64,000 bases of DNA from Calamus simplicifolius. Its lineage: Eukaryota; Streptophyta; Magnoliopsida; Arecales; Arecaceae. The stretch covers positions 61,580 to 125,579 of the forward strand of contig UESW01004768.1 in assembly GCA_900491605.1 (NCBI GenBank), written 5' to 3'. The stretch's first letter is position 1. The number at the start of each line of letters is the position of its first letter. Shown here piece after piece: positions 11,761 to 23,350 of the stretch. Below the pieces are notes generated by a model. That model saw only the letters and a list, made by a program, of their open reading frames with translations. It had not been told where the DNA came from and ran no database searches. Both the position numbers and the translations under genes were made by a program.

Positions 11761-13524
11761 ATCCCGGAGGATGGCTCCACTCCGGACTCCTCTGGGCACC
11801 CTAGATTAGATGCCCTGTGGCTGCTCCACGTTAACGGATCATCTAATGCCAATGGCTCCGGCGCTGGCTTAATCCTCACTAGCCTAGAGGGGGCGACCTT
11901 CGAGTACGGCGTTCACTTCTCCTTCCCAGCCTCCAACAATGAAGCCGAATATGAAGCTCTGCTCGCTGGACTCCAAATCGCCCGTGACCTTAAAGTGAAG
12001 AAGCTGAATGTCTTTACCGACTCTCAATTGGTAGCCGGTCACATGCAGGGCGAGTTCAAGGCCCGGGAGCCGAACATGATTCGGTATCTTCAACAGGTGC
12101 GGGACTTACTTTCCCACTTTTCTGAATTTGAAGTCATTCAGATCCCAAGGTCCCAGAATGCACGAGCTGATCTATTGTCTCAGCTAGCAACCACGGAATC
12201 GATGGATTTTGAGCGAAAGTTTCCCCTGGAGATTCTAGAAAAGCCTAGCATCGCAGAGGCAGACCGAGTGATGCAGGTCGAGGCCGAACCATCCCGATTC
12301 AACCCCATACTGAAGTATCTAAAAGAAGGGTCGCTCCCAGTCAACCGTAAGGAAGCAAGGAAGCTGAAATTGCAAGCCACCCACTATGTGCTGATCGATG
12401 ACCAGCTGTATAAGCGATCCTTTTCCATACCGCTACTCAAATGCCTTCGCCCATTTGAAGCTAATTATGCTCTTTGGGAGGTACATGAGGAAATCTGTGG
12501 CAACCATCGGGGAGCCGGTCCTTATGCCACAAGATGCTGCGCCAGGGGTATTCTTGGCCCACCATGCAAAAAGATGCTGACGACCTCGTCCGAGCTTGTG
12601 ACCCATGTCAGAGACATTCCAACATCCAGAGGCTCCCCTTCGCCAGTTTAGTCCTTATTTCCTCTGCTTGGCCCTTTGCTAAGTGGAGGGATGGATATTC
12701 TTGGCCCTTTTTCCCTCGCCACTGGACAAAGAAAGTTCTTGTTTGTCACCATCGACTACTTCACTAAGTGGGTAGAGGTCGAGGCCGTTGCCCAGATAAC
12801 CGAAGCTCGGGCCAGGGACTTCGTATGGAGATCCATTATTTGTTGCTTCGGCCTTCCGCATACTATTATCACTGATAATGGCAAGCAGTTCGACAACCCA
12901 AAGTTCCAAGGTTTCTGCGAGGAGCATGGAATCTGCCATCGCCTTACGTCGGTAGGGCATCCGCAAGCCAATGGAGAAGCCGAAGTAACTAACCGGAACC
13001 TGCTTCAAGGGATTAAGGCTCGGCTTGCCAGAGCCCAGGGCAGATGGGCGGATGAGCTTCACCATGTCCTATGGGCCTATCGCACCACCCAGAGAATCCC
13101 CACTGGCGAGACCCCATTCCGGATGGCCTTCGGCACGAAAGCTGTCATCCCCGTAGAAATAGGGCTTCCTTCTCCGTGAGTGTAGAGCTACTCGGAGGAG
13201 GCTAGCGACGAGCAGCTCTGCACCAATCTCGACCTAGTGGAAAAAATCAGAGAGAAAGCTCGAATCAGGGTAGCTGCATATCAGCAAAGAGTGGCCCGCT
13301 ATCATGCCTCCAGAGTCAAAGGGAAATCCTTCTCACCCGGCGATCTCGTCCTCTGGAAAGCATCTGTCTCCAAACCACTAGAATAAGGAAAGCTGTCTCC
13401 AAACTGGGAAGACCCCTATCAAGTGGCGGAAGTCATCAGACCTGGCACCTACAAGCTCCAGGATCTGAGCGGAAAATCTATTCCTCGGATGTGGAACTCG
13501 GACAATCTCCGTATATACCACTAG
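11761..13524 (+). pseudogene. Tat second RNase H and integrase (copy B)
   Basis: 11815-12190 encodes a second RNase H (VNGSSNANGSGAGLIL, EAEYEALLAGL, VFTDSQLVAGH, ARADLLSQLAT), the archaeal-type aRNH that marks the Tat lineage. Integrase follows: a zinc-binding region with CDPCQRH near 12590, a core with Asp in GMDILGPF near 12685, Asp in IITDNGKQF near 12868, and Glu in NGEAEVTNRN near 12970. The C-terminus runs to WNSDNLRIYH and the stop at 13522-13524. There is a frame interruption near 12600-12680 and stops near 13177 and 13384. The catalytic D,D,E residues are all visible, but the reading frame is not continuous. Confidence 0.88.
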
Positions 13525-13779
13525 TAGGGTACGCTTTCTATAGACTCGCCCTATTTACAGCATTAGCATCCTATCTCTATTATTCATGGCTCGATCGCTG
13601 CAATCATTTTCTCCGAAAAGTCATAATGAAAAATGGATGTTACTTATCCATTCTCGACATGACCGAGCTATCTTCTTGAGTAGCAATATCTACGCACCAT
13701 GGCTGAGTTGAGCCCTATTCAAAGACTCGATATTGTCAAGCACCCCCAGTACGGTTGGGAGCCAAGTGATCTCCAAAAC
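13525..13779. other. Post-pol spacer, copy B
   Basis: Short non-coding spacer between the pol stop and the first tandem array; I see no conserved signal. Confidence 0.4.
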
Positions 13780-14150
13780 TTCATCTGGATTCGGGCAGCT
13801 TACAAGCCCCGGCCGGACCGAATGGTGAAGAAACTTCGTCCGGATTCGGACAGCTTACAAGCCCCGGCCAGACCAAAGAACGAAGAAAGCTTTGTCCGGA
13901 TTCGGGCAGCTTACAAGCCTCGGCCAGACCAAATGGTGAAGAAACTTTGTCCAGATTTGGGTAGCTTAGAAGCCCCGGCCGAACCAAATGGTGAAGAAAC
14001 TTTGTCCGGATTCGAGCAGCTTACAAGCCCCGGCCGGACCGAATGGTGAAGAAACTTCATCCGGATTCGGGCAGCTTACAAGCCCCGGCCGGACTGAAGA
14101 GCGAAGAAAACTTCGATCGGATTCGGGCAGCTTACAAGCCCCGACCGACG
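13780..14150 (+). repeat. Tandem array, about 55-58-bp unit, about 7 copies (copy B)
   Basis: The unit contains GGATTCGGGCAGCTTACAAG followed by CCCCGGCCGGACC and AATGGTGAAGAAACTT. About seven imperfect copies follow the pol stop, the position the arrays take in A and C. It ends in two copies of a 40-50-bp variant built on AAAGCCTCGG..AAAGCCGAAGTGC (14158-14222). The plus-strand frame 13699-14049 is only the repeat read in phase. Confidence 0.9.
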
Positions 14151-14335
14151 CCGAAGAATAAAAGCCTCGGTCAAAGCCGAAGTGCGTTACTTATTAAAAG
14201 CCTCGGCCAAAGCCGAAGTGCATTTCCATTTTTTATTAAATGTTTCGAAGATAACAGCAAACACAAAAGTTATGAAAATCCTCTTTTTCATTCGTCACAA
14301 AAAGGTCAAAAAGAAAGAAAAAGATATATGAGCCC

Positions 14336-14647
14336 TCACTGGGGCTTATCATCTTCTTCGGGAGCCGCCGAGCCCTCTCCATGCCAAGTTGACTCGGCGA
14401 TCTGTCGTCGAAGGGATGCTACTTCCCCCTCCAGCCGGCTGTTGGCACGACGAAGGAGCTCGACCTCCCTCATACAAACGGCCAGATATTATTCGGTCGC
14501 CCTCTGAAGCCGCTCCCGATCCGCGAGCATTGACGCCAGGGCCTCCCCATCAATGGTTACCGTAACGCAGCTCCCCTAGGACCCCCCAGGGCCATTAGCA
14601 CAGCTGCTCGATGCCTTAGCTGATCGCCTCTCACCTCCAGAAGCCAT
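14336..14647 (-). pseudogene. Small antisense frame with leucine-rich coiled-coil segment (copy B)
   Basis: On the reverse strand an ATG at 14647 opens a 104-codon frame (stop included) ending at 14336. It is interrupted by two stops (TAG near 14580, TAA near 14490). The product is Ser/Gly-rich at the start, then has DGEALASMLADRERLQRATE, then a heptad-like REVELLRRANSRLEGEVASL, and an acidic tail ending EEDDKPQ. This looks like a short Tat accessory frame distinct from the large antisense gene. I do not know its function. One unbroken coding phase across the two stops, plus a coiled-coil pattern, argue against chance. Confidence 0.5.
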
Positions 14648-15211
14648 CTCATAACCCAAAAATTCTTGGGAGATCGGCTGAAAAGATGACTAACAGAGGC
14701 ATCCCCCTCATCCATATTTAAACCGCTCCTGGTGAGTATTTCGATCACTCGAGCCATTAATTTCAACCCATGGAAACTCGCCGCGCGTCGCCACCTCAGT
14801 GGGCACTCACGAGAAACGAAGAGTTCCTCCCCTCATCGAAGAGGATAATTAATAACATTGAGGCGCTCAAGGAACTCCCTTCTCGGGACTAGACTCCCTT
14901 CGATCTACCGGACCTTTCAAAGTAAATGTCCTCGAAAGTCTGCTAGACTTCCTCGAATTAGGCATCCTCGAAAAAATGCAGAGAAGAGGAAAAGTGCATC
15001 AGCGACCAACACTGAGCGACATAGCTCACCCTCTTTGAGAGTGGCCGATTTACGGGCTTCAGGCGCCCCCTCTATCGCTTGGGTAGCCCCAATCCTCTTC
15101 GGCCGTCCGCGCCTGAATCCACAGTTGCAATAAGGATCAAGTAAATATCAAAAAATCCTCGGCAACACCAAGCGATCTCCATATCTTGGCAGGGCCAAGT
15201 AAAACAACCGA
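14648..15211. other. Non-coding Tat B interval
   Basis: No supported gene. It is probably upstream sequence of the small antisense frame. CCTCGAA-type short repeats occur at 14860-15010. Confidence 0.4.
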
Positions 15212-15420
15212 GCAATATTCTAAAACCTCGGCAACAACCGAGCAACATTCTGAAGCCTCGGCAACAACCGAGCAACATTCTGAAGCCTCAGCAACAACCG
15301 AGCGACATTCTGAAGCCTCAACAACAACCGAATGGTATTCTGAAGTCTCGGCAGCAACCGAGCGATGTTCCGAAGCCTCGGCTACAACCGAGTGATTATC
15401 TGAAACCTCGGCCAAGTCAA
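15212..15420 (+). repeat. Tandem array, 30-bp palindromic unit, about 7 copies
   Basis: A 30-bp unit, CCTCGGCAACAACCGAGC plus ACATTCTGAAG, repeats about seven times. Each unit contains CTCGG-6 nt-CCGAG, a perfect short hairpin. It is the second array inside Tat copy B. Apparent frames on both strands (15137-15427) come from the repeat. Confidence 0.9.
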
Positions 15421-17333
15421 ATGGCATATTCTTAAAATGTTATCTAAAGCTTCGGTCTAGACGAGTAATTCTCAAACTCTCTGAGGCAATTAAGATGTCC
15501 TATGATACTTCGACAAAGTAAGCAACCTCCTTCTACTCAACCGTAAAGACATACGAGCTATCTCTTTCCAAAAAAATACCTGCTTCGTTCTACAAATGGG
15601 ATCATGCTTACCGCATGAGTCCCCAGGACCGCCCAGGTCCACCTCTGACCCAAATAGGGACAAACATTTTCCTCTGCTGAGGACCGAGCATTGGTCTTAG
15701 CAAAAGCAAGGTAGCAAGAATGCTGCCGAGATGTGCTATGACACAAAAAGTATGATATGGGAGTAGTAACTCTCAAACACAATCACATCGAAAAAGAAGC
15801 AGGTGCTAAAAGAAGAAAGAATAAAACTTTCTTTATTTCTTCATCAATGGAAAAGAGTTACAACCTCCTAAGAGGCGTTACAAGTGCATCATGGCACAAG
15901 AAATAAAAATAAGTAAATAGCTCGGCCGGACTGCTTCAGTCAGCTTCGGTTAATAATGATGTTTCGACATCTAACCCAAGTAGTCAGACAATCCAGTCAG
16001 CTCGCCCTGAACCCTGGTTAGGGCCAGGCCAGCCTCCCACGGGTCCTTCGGATGAACCAAGAGATCCAAGAACAGAAAGAAGACCTGTGGACGCCGATGC
16101 TGGGAAGACATTCTCCCTGGGTGGGATGCTGGGCTGCTAGACGCTGCCCGACCGTGAAAGATAGGGGACCAGCAGGCCCACACTACTCTCAACTCTCTCT
16201 TCATGAGCAAAAGATCCCCCAGCCGGACGAGCTAGGGGACCCAGCCCGAGGAAGAGGAAAAGTCCATCCTTACCATGGGGATATGCATACTTTGCATCTC
16301 CGACGGTCCCCATGGCAAGTGGCAAAGGACACACAAGGAGCACGTACGTGCGCTCCCAATATGGTCTCTGCGGACTTCCCGTGCTCTCTCCATATGATCT
16401 CCGAAACTCCTCTCTTGAGGACGGGCTGTTCTTCAGTGGCTCTTTCATCATTCCAGCTATCCGGGGGAGGTCGACTTACAAAAGGAGAACTCAGTCTCTC
16501 CACTCTCAACCTCAGATACATAGACATCATGAGAGCTTTCACAGGAGAACAAAGTCCTGAGAGATAGCCTAACACGGCCCATTCTCCCCAATTTATAGGC
16601 AAATAAGCCCCCAAAATTTGAAACAGCATGTCCCATTGCTACGTGGAAGGGCAGAATAAAAGAATTATTTTCCGGAGCGCACCAAATGTGTTTCCCAAGC
16701 CATGACGAAAGGCAAGGGATCTCCCCCTGATCTTGAATCAAAAACCTTAAATGCATGAGATCGGCTACAGGTCGTTGGGATACGGGCAGGCCTAGGAAAT
16801 CCCCTTCGAAAACGATGCCATCCAATGGCGATCGATTGCTTATCACGTACGCTAAAAGGACCTGCATTGGAAAAGGCCAACGAAGTAAATGCCCCTGACA
16901 AGGGCGAGTACTCTTTAACAAAGCCACTACGTATGCCTCGGCTGAAAACATGCCCATTTCTTCACTTCGAGCGAGCCGAACTATCTAACCTCGGCTCTAA
17001 CCAAGATACCCCTGCGATTCTCGACCATTTTAAGTCGAGCTATCCGATACTTCGGCAGGGCGAACTCCCTTACCTGCTCCGAGGGAGACTATAACTATAT
17101 TCCTCGGCAACGCCGGGTCATTTTATACCTCGGCCTCGACCAAGACGTTTATTCTAGCCCAAATTCAACCGACCTAAGAGCGCGAATGAGTTATAATCCG
17201 TTCGCAGTCGGAGGAAAAGTTAAGGTAAAAGATTAGCCAAAAAGATGAGCAAATAGAGGTGAAAAAAAAAATCGTTCATCAGAAATTTTGACCAGACTAC
17301 AAATCTGAAAAGCAAAAAATACACAAGCGACCC
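15421..17333. other. Tat B inter-array region
   Basis: No convincing gene. Reverse-strand frames between 16629 and 15971 are short and overlap in several phases. Near 16690-16760 the sequence resembles the region upstream of the antisense gene in copy C (about 26130-26290), so this could be the control region of an accessory transcript. Confidence 0.4.
16590..16599 (-). promoter_or_regulatory. Candidate reverse-strand TATA box (copy B)
   Basis: The reverse strand reads CCTATAAATT here, with a context similar to the reverse-strand TATA at 26080 in copy C. It would drive transcription toward lower coordinates, towards the small antisense frame at 14647. No start site can be shown from sequence alone. 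Confidence 0.4.
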
Positions 17334-20272
17334 TCAAGGATCAGGGGCTGGATTAGTCCCAGCGATATCCTCGGCAACATTCGGGGAAGCTTGGCTCATT
17401 TCGCCCACTTCGAAAGTCATCGTTCCTTCGGCGGCAAGCTTGGAGTATCCTTCGGGAGCCGCGGCCTCGCTAGATCCCAAAATAGCATCAAGATCGACGT
17501 CTGAGATATTTTCATACTCGACTTCTTCAGCCCCCGGGGTACAGGCCTTAAAGGGTTCAACATCCAAAAAGGAGAGGTCCCATTCTGGGTGCTCCCGAGA
17601 TATTCTGGTTCGGACCTCCTCCATGCCAAGTTGAAAAGCCTTGGCACAAGTCGCATCTTGTTCGCCCCGAAATATGGCGAGATGCCTTTAGCCTCGACAA
17701 CTTGGCCCCGGAGTGAGGCGATTTGCTCCTCAGTCTTGGTGGCCCACCCTTCAAGCTCTGAGTTCCTCTGTCGACTCGATGATAGTTCCCCTTGCAAGGT
17801 CTCTAATTAGCTTCAGCCCTCTAATTTCCTTCTCCATATGCAAACACAGGGTTAGCCGATGCAATAGTGAGCCGATGGAAAGATTAAAAAGATGATATCG
17901 TACCTCCTCCTCCTGCCGAGCTAATCTCCTAGTCAATTCCTCGACCGCGCCGAAGGCCCTCAGCTTGTCGGCCTTAACCTGCTTGACCTTGTCCTTGAGG
18001 TCATTGATCTTCGACTGCCTGCTGTTAGCTTCTTCCCTGGACTGGGAGAGCTCTTTATCAAGCTTGGCCTTTTTCTCCTGATGCCATCTAATCCTGTCAT
18101 CCCTGGCAACAATGCAATGATTTAGCTGCTGGACCTTCTCCTCTGACTCACCAAGCATTCTGTTCAGGCGATTCTTCTCCTCAGCAGCTTCTCTCCTCAG
18201 CCTGTCTCAACTTTCGTCAAACTGCTTCTGAGCAGTTTCCATTTCCTCAGCATATCTGGATGTGACCTGTGATAACTCTGAGCATACTTCGTCGTACCTC
18301 GCTCAAAGCCCACGTAGCTCCTTAACTTCGAGCCTTAATTTGGATGCGTCGTCGAGGGCGGCCTGATGCAATCCCCTCGCCCTTACCAAGTTCTTGTTGG
18401 CAGTGTCCAGAACTCGCTCAAATTTATCAGACACCTCTGCTCGCAATCGGAGCTCAGTACTGACTCTCTTGGCCTGGACGCTGGCCCCTGTCGCTAGGCT
18501 CAAGCGCCAGCACAGTGCCCTAGTGATCAGAGCGCTCTACGAAACAAAACCTAAATAAGAAAGCGTGATCAAGTTAACCAGAAAGCACCCACTACTCTAG
18601 AATAACAACTCTACCAGGAGGTGTAAGACCTAGCTAGCTCCATAAGGGTGGAATTGTTGATTTCAGGGAGAAGATGAACATCCTTCGCCACATTCCACTG
18701 ACCGAATGCGGCGTCGATAAGATCCAAGTCTGCAAACTCGTTCATCAAGGGACCCGCGCTCGGATACAATGTCGACCTCATCAGAGAAGAGAATGCCTCC
18801 TCGATAGCCGGGTCCAAACTACCAGGCTGCCCATCTGAGGGATCAGTCCGGGCAACCTCAAACTGAGAAGCCTTCAATCTCCTGGCCTCCTTCAGCAAAA
18901 GTCTGGCCTGCGACTCATCGGATACCTCGGCTAGCCCAGGCATCAATGTTCCCGAGGCTTCAGTGGGAGAAGCTTCGGCTGGAAGGTTATCATCTTGTCC
19001 CCTTTCTTCACCCAAAGGTCCTTCTTTAATCACCAGCGCCTGCTCCTCCCCCGCGGGCTCCACCGAAGCCTCAACCTATTCACCAGCTCTTCTAACCTCC
19101 TCAGGAGGAAGCTCTCCAGTAGGAAACTCATCCCGAGCCTCCATTACCATTGGCCCAACGTCACCACCCTTTAATCCCTCCGAGGGAGGTCCTTCAATGG
19201 TAGGCTCATCCTGAACTTCTGATGGAGCCTCATCCGGGCTGTCCACTATCTCCACCACCAAAGGGCAAGGGATCTCGGCAACCCTCTCTGGGTCCTCCTC
19301 TGCTCTCTGCTCCTCCGTCATGGCTATTGCCTCTTCCCCCAACTGAGAGGACCCCTCTCTCATCGCCGGTGCTCCCACATTCTCTTTTTTGTCCACTATC
19401 TCCGACAAGCACTCTTCAAAAAGATGATCCCTCTTCTCAAGCTTGCATCTTTCCCCACTACTGGCCTCTCTCGGGCGCTTGCCCAACTCCTTCTTTATGC
19501 GGCCCTCCAGCGCAGATCTCTTGGCTGCGAGAGCAGTAGGCGAACAATCAGACCGAGATATACTCGCTCGAATAAAATCAATGGAAGGGAGAAAGAAAAG
19601 ACTTTCCTTGTACGTCGATGGGACTAAGCCCGGCGGCGAAAAGAGCCTCCTTCGATAGTAAGATGTTAGCCGAGAACACTCGACTGTCAAGAAGGACCCC
19701 TAGGTCCTCCTTCTCCTGTTTGGATAAGGCTGGATGCATTTCCATATCCCTAACAGGGTTTCCCCATCCCCGCGGGAAGCCAGAATCAATGTTCCCTTCG
19801 GCAATAAAGAATCAAACCTTCCATTCCTTTATGGACGATGGTTTATCCATGATCGTCCTGAATGACCTCCGAGGTCCGATATAGGACCACTCCGAGCTCC
19901 TCCCGGACATCAAATGATAACAAACATGGAACAGGGACAAAGTTGTTGTTACCTGAACCCGGTTACACATCGAGATAAACTCGATGATACTCTGCCAGCT
20001 GTTAGGAGCCACCATTATCAGGCAGATGTTATAAAACCTCATGATTTCTTTCGCTAAGGGATGAAGGGGAAACCGGAGGCCTGCCTTCAGGCTATCTTGT
20101 AAAGAACGATCCTGCCCTCCAGCTCTTGCGAGGCCCTATGCTCGGGCTCCGGCAGCCGCAAAATGACATCCGAGGGAATGCTATATTTCTGGTGTATTCT
20201 TCCCAAATCCTCAGCAACAATCTTTGAAACCATGTCGCTAGGCCTCACCATGCTGTTGGTTGAAAGAAACAC
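17334..20272 (-). pseudogene. Antisense accessory gene with Transposase_28-like domain and coiled coils (copy B)
   Basis: Read from 20272 to 17334 on the reverse strand. The N-terminal domain at 20250-19812 contains YSIPSDVILRLPEPEHR, then LKAGLRFPLHPL in another phase, then VAPNSWQSIIEF, matching the Transposase_28 layout. 19690-18611 is acidic and low-complexity. 18503-18303 and 18158-17751 are long coiled coils (EEKVQQLN..., LSQSREEANSRQSKINDLKDK). 17624-17334 is an acidic C-terminus ending NPAPDP. Stops and frame changes break it into about seven pieces. The architecture matches A and C although the sequence is diverged, which argues that the antisense gene was once under selection. Confidence 0.8.
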
Positions 20273-20600
20273 CGAGTGAGGTTACAAAGGAAATAGGGGA
20301 ACAAGATTCTTCAAGAAGAAACAAAAGAGCGCTGCGAATGGAAATGGCGATGTTACGACTTTGTTTCTCCCCAAAGGTAACCGCCTCAAAGAGAAGATTA
20401 GGCATTTTAATCGAGACACCCGGAACCGCCATCGCAGGCGCCATGAAAATCGGGATTTGATACGTGGTGTTTCCTCAACGTTTTCCCCTAAGAAACATAG
20501 ATTCATCCCGTAAAGGCATGGCGGCCGCGCAGCATTAATTAGGGCATCATTACGCAGGCTGTCAAATCCAAACCCCTCCATTCAGATCGTGCCGCCTGGA
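20273..20600. other. Upstream region of antisense gene B up to the B/C junction
   Basis: Reverse-strand frames here (20581-20282) show no known domain and may be leader or intron of the antisense gene. The recognisable copy C pol frame begins at about 20635, so the B/C breakpoint lies between about 20460 and 20640. Confidence 0.45.
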
Positions 20601-20639
20601 GTTATACTCCCTACGCTTTCTCGCCAAAGGTCTCTGGCG

Positions 20640-21835
20640 AACAAGAAGGAGGTGTAGCGCTTGACTGGAAAGGTGGCGGCCTTGAGCCATTTTTTGTCTA
20701 AGTCTGCGAAGAGATGTCTGCCTTTCTTTAAGGCACTGCGCAAAGTCAACGACTTCGAGTGGATGAGAGAGTGCCAGAAGGCTTTCAAGGGGTTAAAAGA
20801 ATTCTTATCCACCCCGCCATTGTTATCCAAACCAAGGGGCGGGGAGGAGCTCCTCCTGTAGCTTCTTCTGAGGTTGTCAGCTCCATGCTTGTTCGCATGG
20901 ATGCCAACGGGACACAAAAGCCAGTGTACTACACCAGTAAGGTGCTTCACGATGCAGAGACTAGATATTCCAGAGTCAAGAAGATTATCTTTGCGTTGAT
21001 TGTCTCTATCCAGCACTTCAGGCCCTATTTCCAAGCTCACCTGATCGTGGTGTTTATAGATCAACCACTCAAGGCAATCCTCTCTCGCCCTGATACCTCT
21101 AGTCGACTGGCGAAGTGGGCACTCATGCTGGGGGAATTTGATCTATCGTTTTGACCCAGGTCGACTATAAAGTCTCAGGTCTTGATAGATTTTCTGGTCG
21201 AGTGCATTTGGACAAAAGAGCAGCCGAAGGAGTCCCATGCAAACTCTTCGGATGTTGCATTCGAGGGAAGGGGGAGGATTGGATCCTTCACGTGGATGGA
21301 GCGTCTAATTCTCAAGGGAGCGGGGCAGGCCTCATCCTAGCCAGTTCAGACGGAGTTGTGACTGAGTACGCCCTCCGTTTCCTCTTTCCAGCCACCAACA
21401 ATCAAGTTGAGTATGAAGCCTTACTGTCAGGGATGAAGCTAGCACGAGAGCTCAAGGTGAAATGCCTTAGAGTCTTCACCGACTCCCAACTCATCTCCGG
21501 TCAAATCAAAAGGGAGTACGAGGCACGGGATCCTACTATGTTCCGTTACTTGAGTATGGTGCAGTCACAAGCCTCTCCCTTGGCCCATTTCAGCGTCAGC
21601 TACATTCCCCGGGAGGAGAACGCTAGAGCTGATGCTTTGTCCCGGCTAGCCACCTTGGCCGACTGGACCTTGGGAAGGACCTACGTGGAGCATCTGGAAG
21701 CCCCAAGCACTGACGCGGTAGAAGAATCCATGCCTATCCGCCAAGAGCCTTCTTGGATGGATGTTTACACCCAATACTTTACCGCTAGTGCCCTCCCAGC
21801 TGACCCTACCGAAGCCAGGCTATTCAAGTGGTGAG
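20640..21835 (+). pseudogene. Tat RNase H and second RNase H (copy C)
   Basis: The frame starting near 20640 (LTGKVAALSHFLSKSAKRC) is the RT-connection region. A frame change near 20820-20870 leads to the Ty3-type RNase H at 20870-21154 (YYTSKVLHDAETRYSRVKK). A second shift near 21150 leads to the archaeal-type RNase H at 21277-21660 (HVDGASNSQGSGAGLIL, QVEYEALLSGM, VFTDSQLISGQ, ARADALSRLATLADWT). 21151-21834 is the longest open stretch. Key acidic residues of the second RNase H look intact, but the gene lacks its RT core. Confidence 0.85.
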
Positions 21836-22983
21836 TACACAAGTTCCTAATGTTCGACGAACAACTGTACCGAAGATCTTTCTCTCATCCCCTCCTCAGA
21901 TGTGTTGGCCTACAAACATCGACTACATCCTCCGTGAGATCCATGAAGGTATTTGCAGAAACCATTTGGGGGGCAGAGCGCTGTCACACAAAGCCCTACG
22001 CCAAGGCTATTACTGGCCCACCATGCGGGAAGACGTGGCTGAGCTGGTCCGGAAGTGCGATAGTTGTCAGCGGCATGTTAACATTCAACAGCTGCCAACC
22101 TCTCAGTTGAGCCCCTATCAGCTCCATGGCCTTTCGCCCAGTGGGGAATGGACATCTTGGGACCATTCCCTTCAGCTTCTGGTCAGCGAAAGTTTTTGCT
22201 CGACGCCATCGACCACTTCACCAAATAGGTAGAGACCGAAGCACTGGCCAAGATTACTGAAGCCAAGGTGAGGAACTTCTTCTGAAAGTCTATTATTTGT
22301 CGTTTTGGACTACCCCACACACTTGTTACCGACAATGGAGGCCAGTTCGACAACGTTCCATTTAGAGACTTTTGTGCCGAACTAGGAATATATCAGAGGT
22401 TCACTTCTATCGGTCATTCGCAAACAAATGGAGCGGCCGAAGTGACGAATCGGACAATCCTTCAAGGGCTTAGGACACGTCTGGATGATTTCAAAGGAAG
22501 ATGGATGGAGGAGCTCCCGAACGTGTTATGGGCTTATCACACGACGCCCTGAACCCCCATGAAGAAACTCCTTTCAGTCTTGTGTTTGGATCGGAAGTAG
22601 TCATTCTAGTGGAGATTGGCATCCCTAGTCCCCGGACACAATCATACGATGAGAAGGACAATCCCAACCAGCTGAGAGCCAGCCTTGACTTTGTTGATGA
22701 GCTCCGCGATTGCGCACGACTCAAAATGGCTTCCTACCGACAAAGGATCGCAATGTATTACAATGCCCGAGTTCGCTCCAAAACATTCCTCCCTGAAGAC
22801 TTGGTCTTCAGACGAGCCGAAGTCTCCAAACCAACAGAGGGGAAAAAAGTTGTCTCCAACTGGGAAGGACCTTACCGAGTCACCGATAAACTTCATCGCA
22901 GAGCATACCGGATCGAGGAACTGGATGTGAAACCTCTTCCTCGTACGTAGAACGCGGACAATCTCTATCGGTATTACCAGTGA
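21836..22983 (+). pseudogene. Tat integrase (copy C)
   Basis: The zinc-binding region (REDVAELVRKCDSCQRHVN near 22035-22085) is followed by the core: Asp in the GMDIL-equivalent near 22147, Asp in VTDNGGQFDN near 22328, Glu in AAEVTNRTILQ near 22437. The C-terminal region ends NADNLYRYYQ with the stop at 22981-22983. In-frame stops at about 22227, 22284, 22550 and 22948 replace Trp or Arg codons. 22501-22950 is the longest open piece. The phase also changes between 21830 and 22200. Confidence 0.88.
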
Positions 22984-23079
22984 AGATATTAATATCGTAA
23001 GCTTGAGCGTGTCCAAAAATGATGTTTGCTTTTCACTAGCAAAAGTCCCTTCAAGCAATCCTACTTATTCAGCTCAAGC

Positions 23080-23350
23080 CCGACTCTGCGTCGGCACTTA
23101 AAGTCCGACTCCACACCGGCACTCAAAGCCCGACTCCGCGTCGACACTCAAGCTCAAGCCCGACTCCGCATCGGCGCTCCAGCCTGACTCCGCGTTGGCA
23201 TTCGAGCCCGACTCCATGTCGGCACGCGACCGACTCCGTCGGCGCTTAAATTTGACCCCGCGTCGGCACTCTACCCCGACTTGCATCGGCATTCACGTCC
23301 GACTTGGCATCGGTACTTACGCCCGACCCTACATCGACACTCGGCTCAGT
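23080..23350 (+). repeat. Tandem array, about 24-bp palindromic unit, about 11 copies (copy C)
   Basis: The unit CCCGACTCCGCGTCGGCACTC repeats about eleven times with drift and occasional indels just after the pol region. Each unit carries CCGAC-5 nt-GTCGG, a short perfect hairpin. Same location as the arrays in A and B but unrelated sequence. Confidence 0.88.

Larger units (their letters stand above)
7233..20600 (+). mobile_element. Tat-lineage Ty3/gypsy retrotransposon, copy B (3' LTR missing)
   Basis: Order: 5' LTR (7233-8065), primer-binding region, gag, protease, reverse transcriptase, RNase H, second (archaeal-type) RNase H, integrase, tandem arrays, a small antisense frame, and a reverse-strand Transposase_28/coiled-coil gene whose upstream region runs into copy C near 20600. 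No 3' LTR or polypurine tract occurs before copy C. The pol C-terminus (WNSDNLRIYH) and arrays differ from A and C, so this is a separate family in the same lineage. In-frame stops and frameshifts make it non-autonomous. Confidence 0.85.

Noticed and set aside
13780..15420. CRISPR-like direct repeats with regular spacing
   Set aside because: The units are contiguous and diverged tandem repeats with no unique spacers, in eukaryotic retrotransposon DNA.
15137..15427. Ser/Glu/Val repeat protein
   Set aside because: It is the 30-bp array read in phase on either strand.
16052..16957. Overlapping frames of 80-170 residues
   Set aside because: Several phases and both strands are open at once with no domain; probably non-coding Tat interior.
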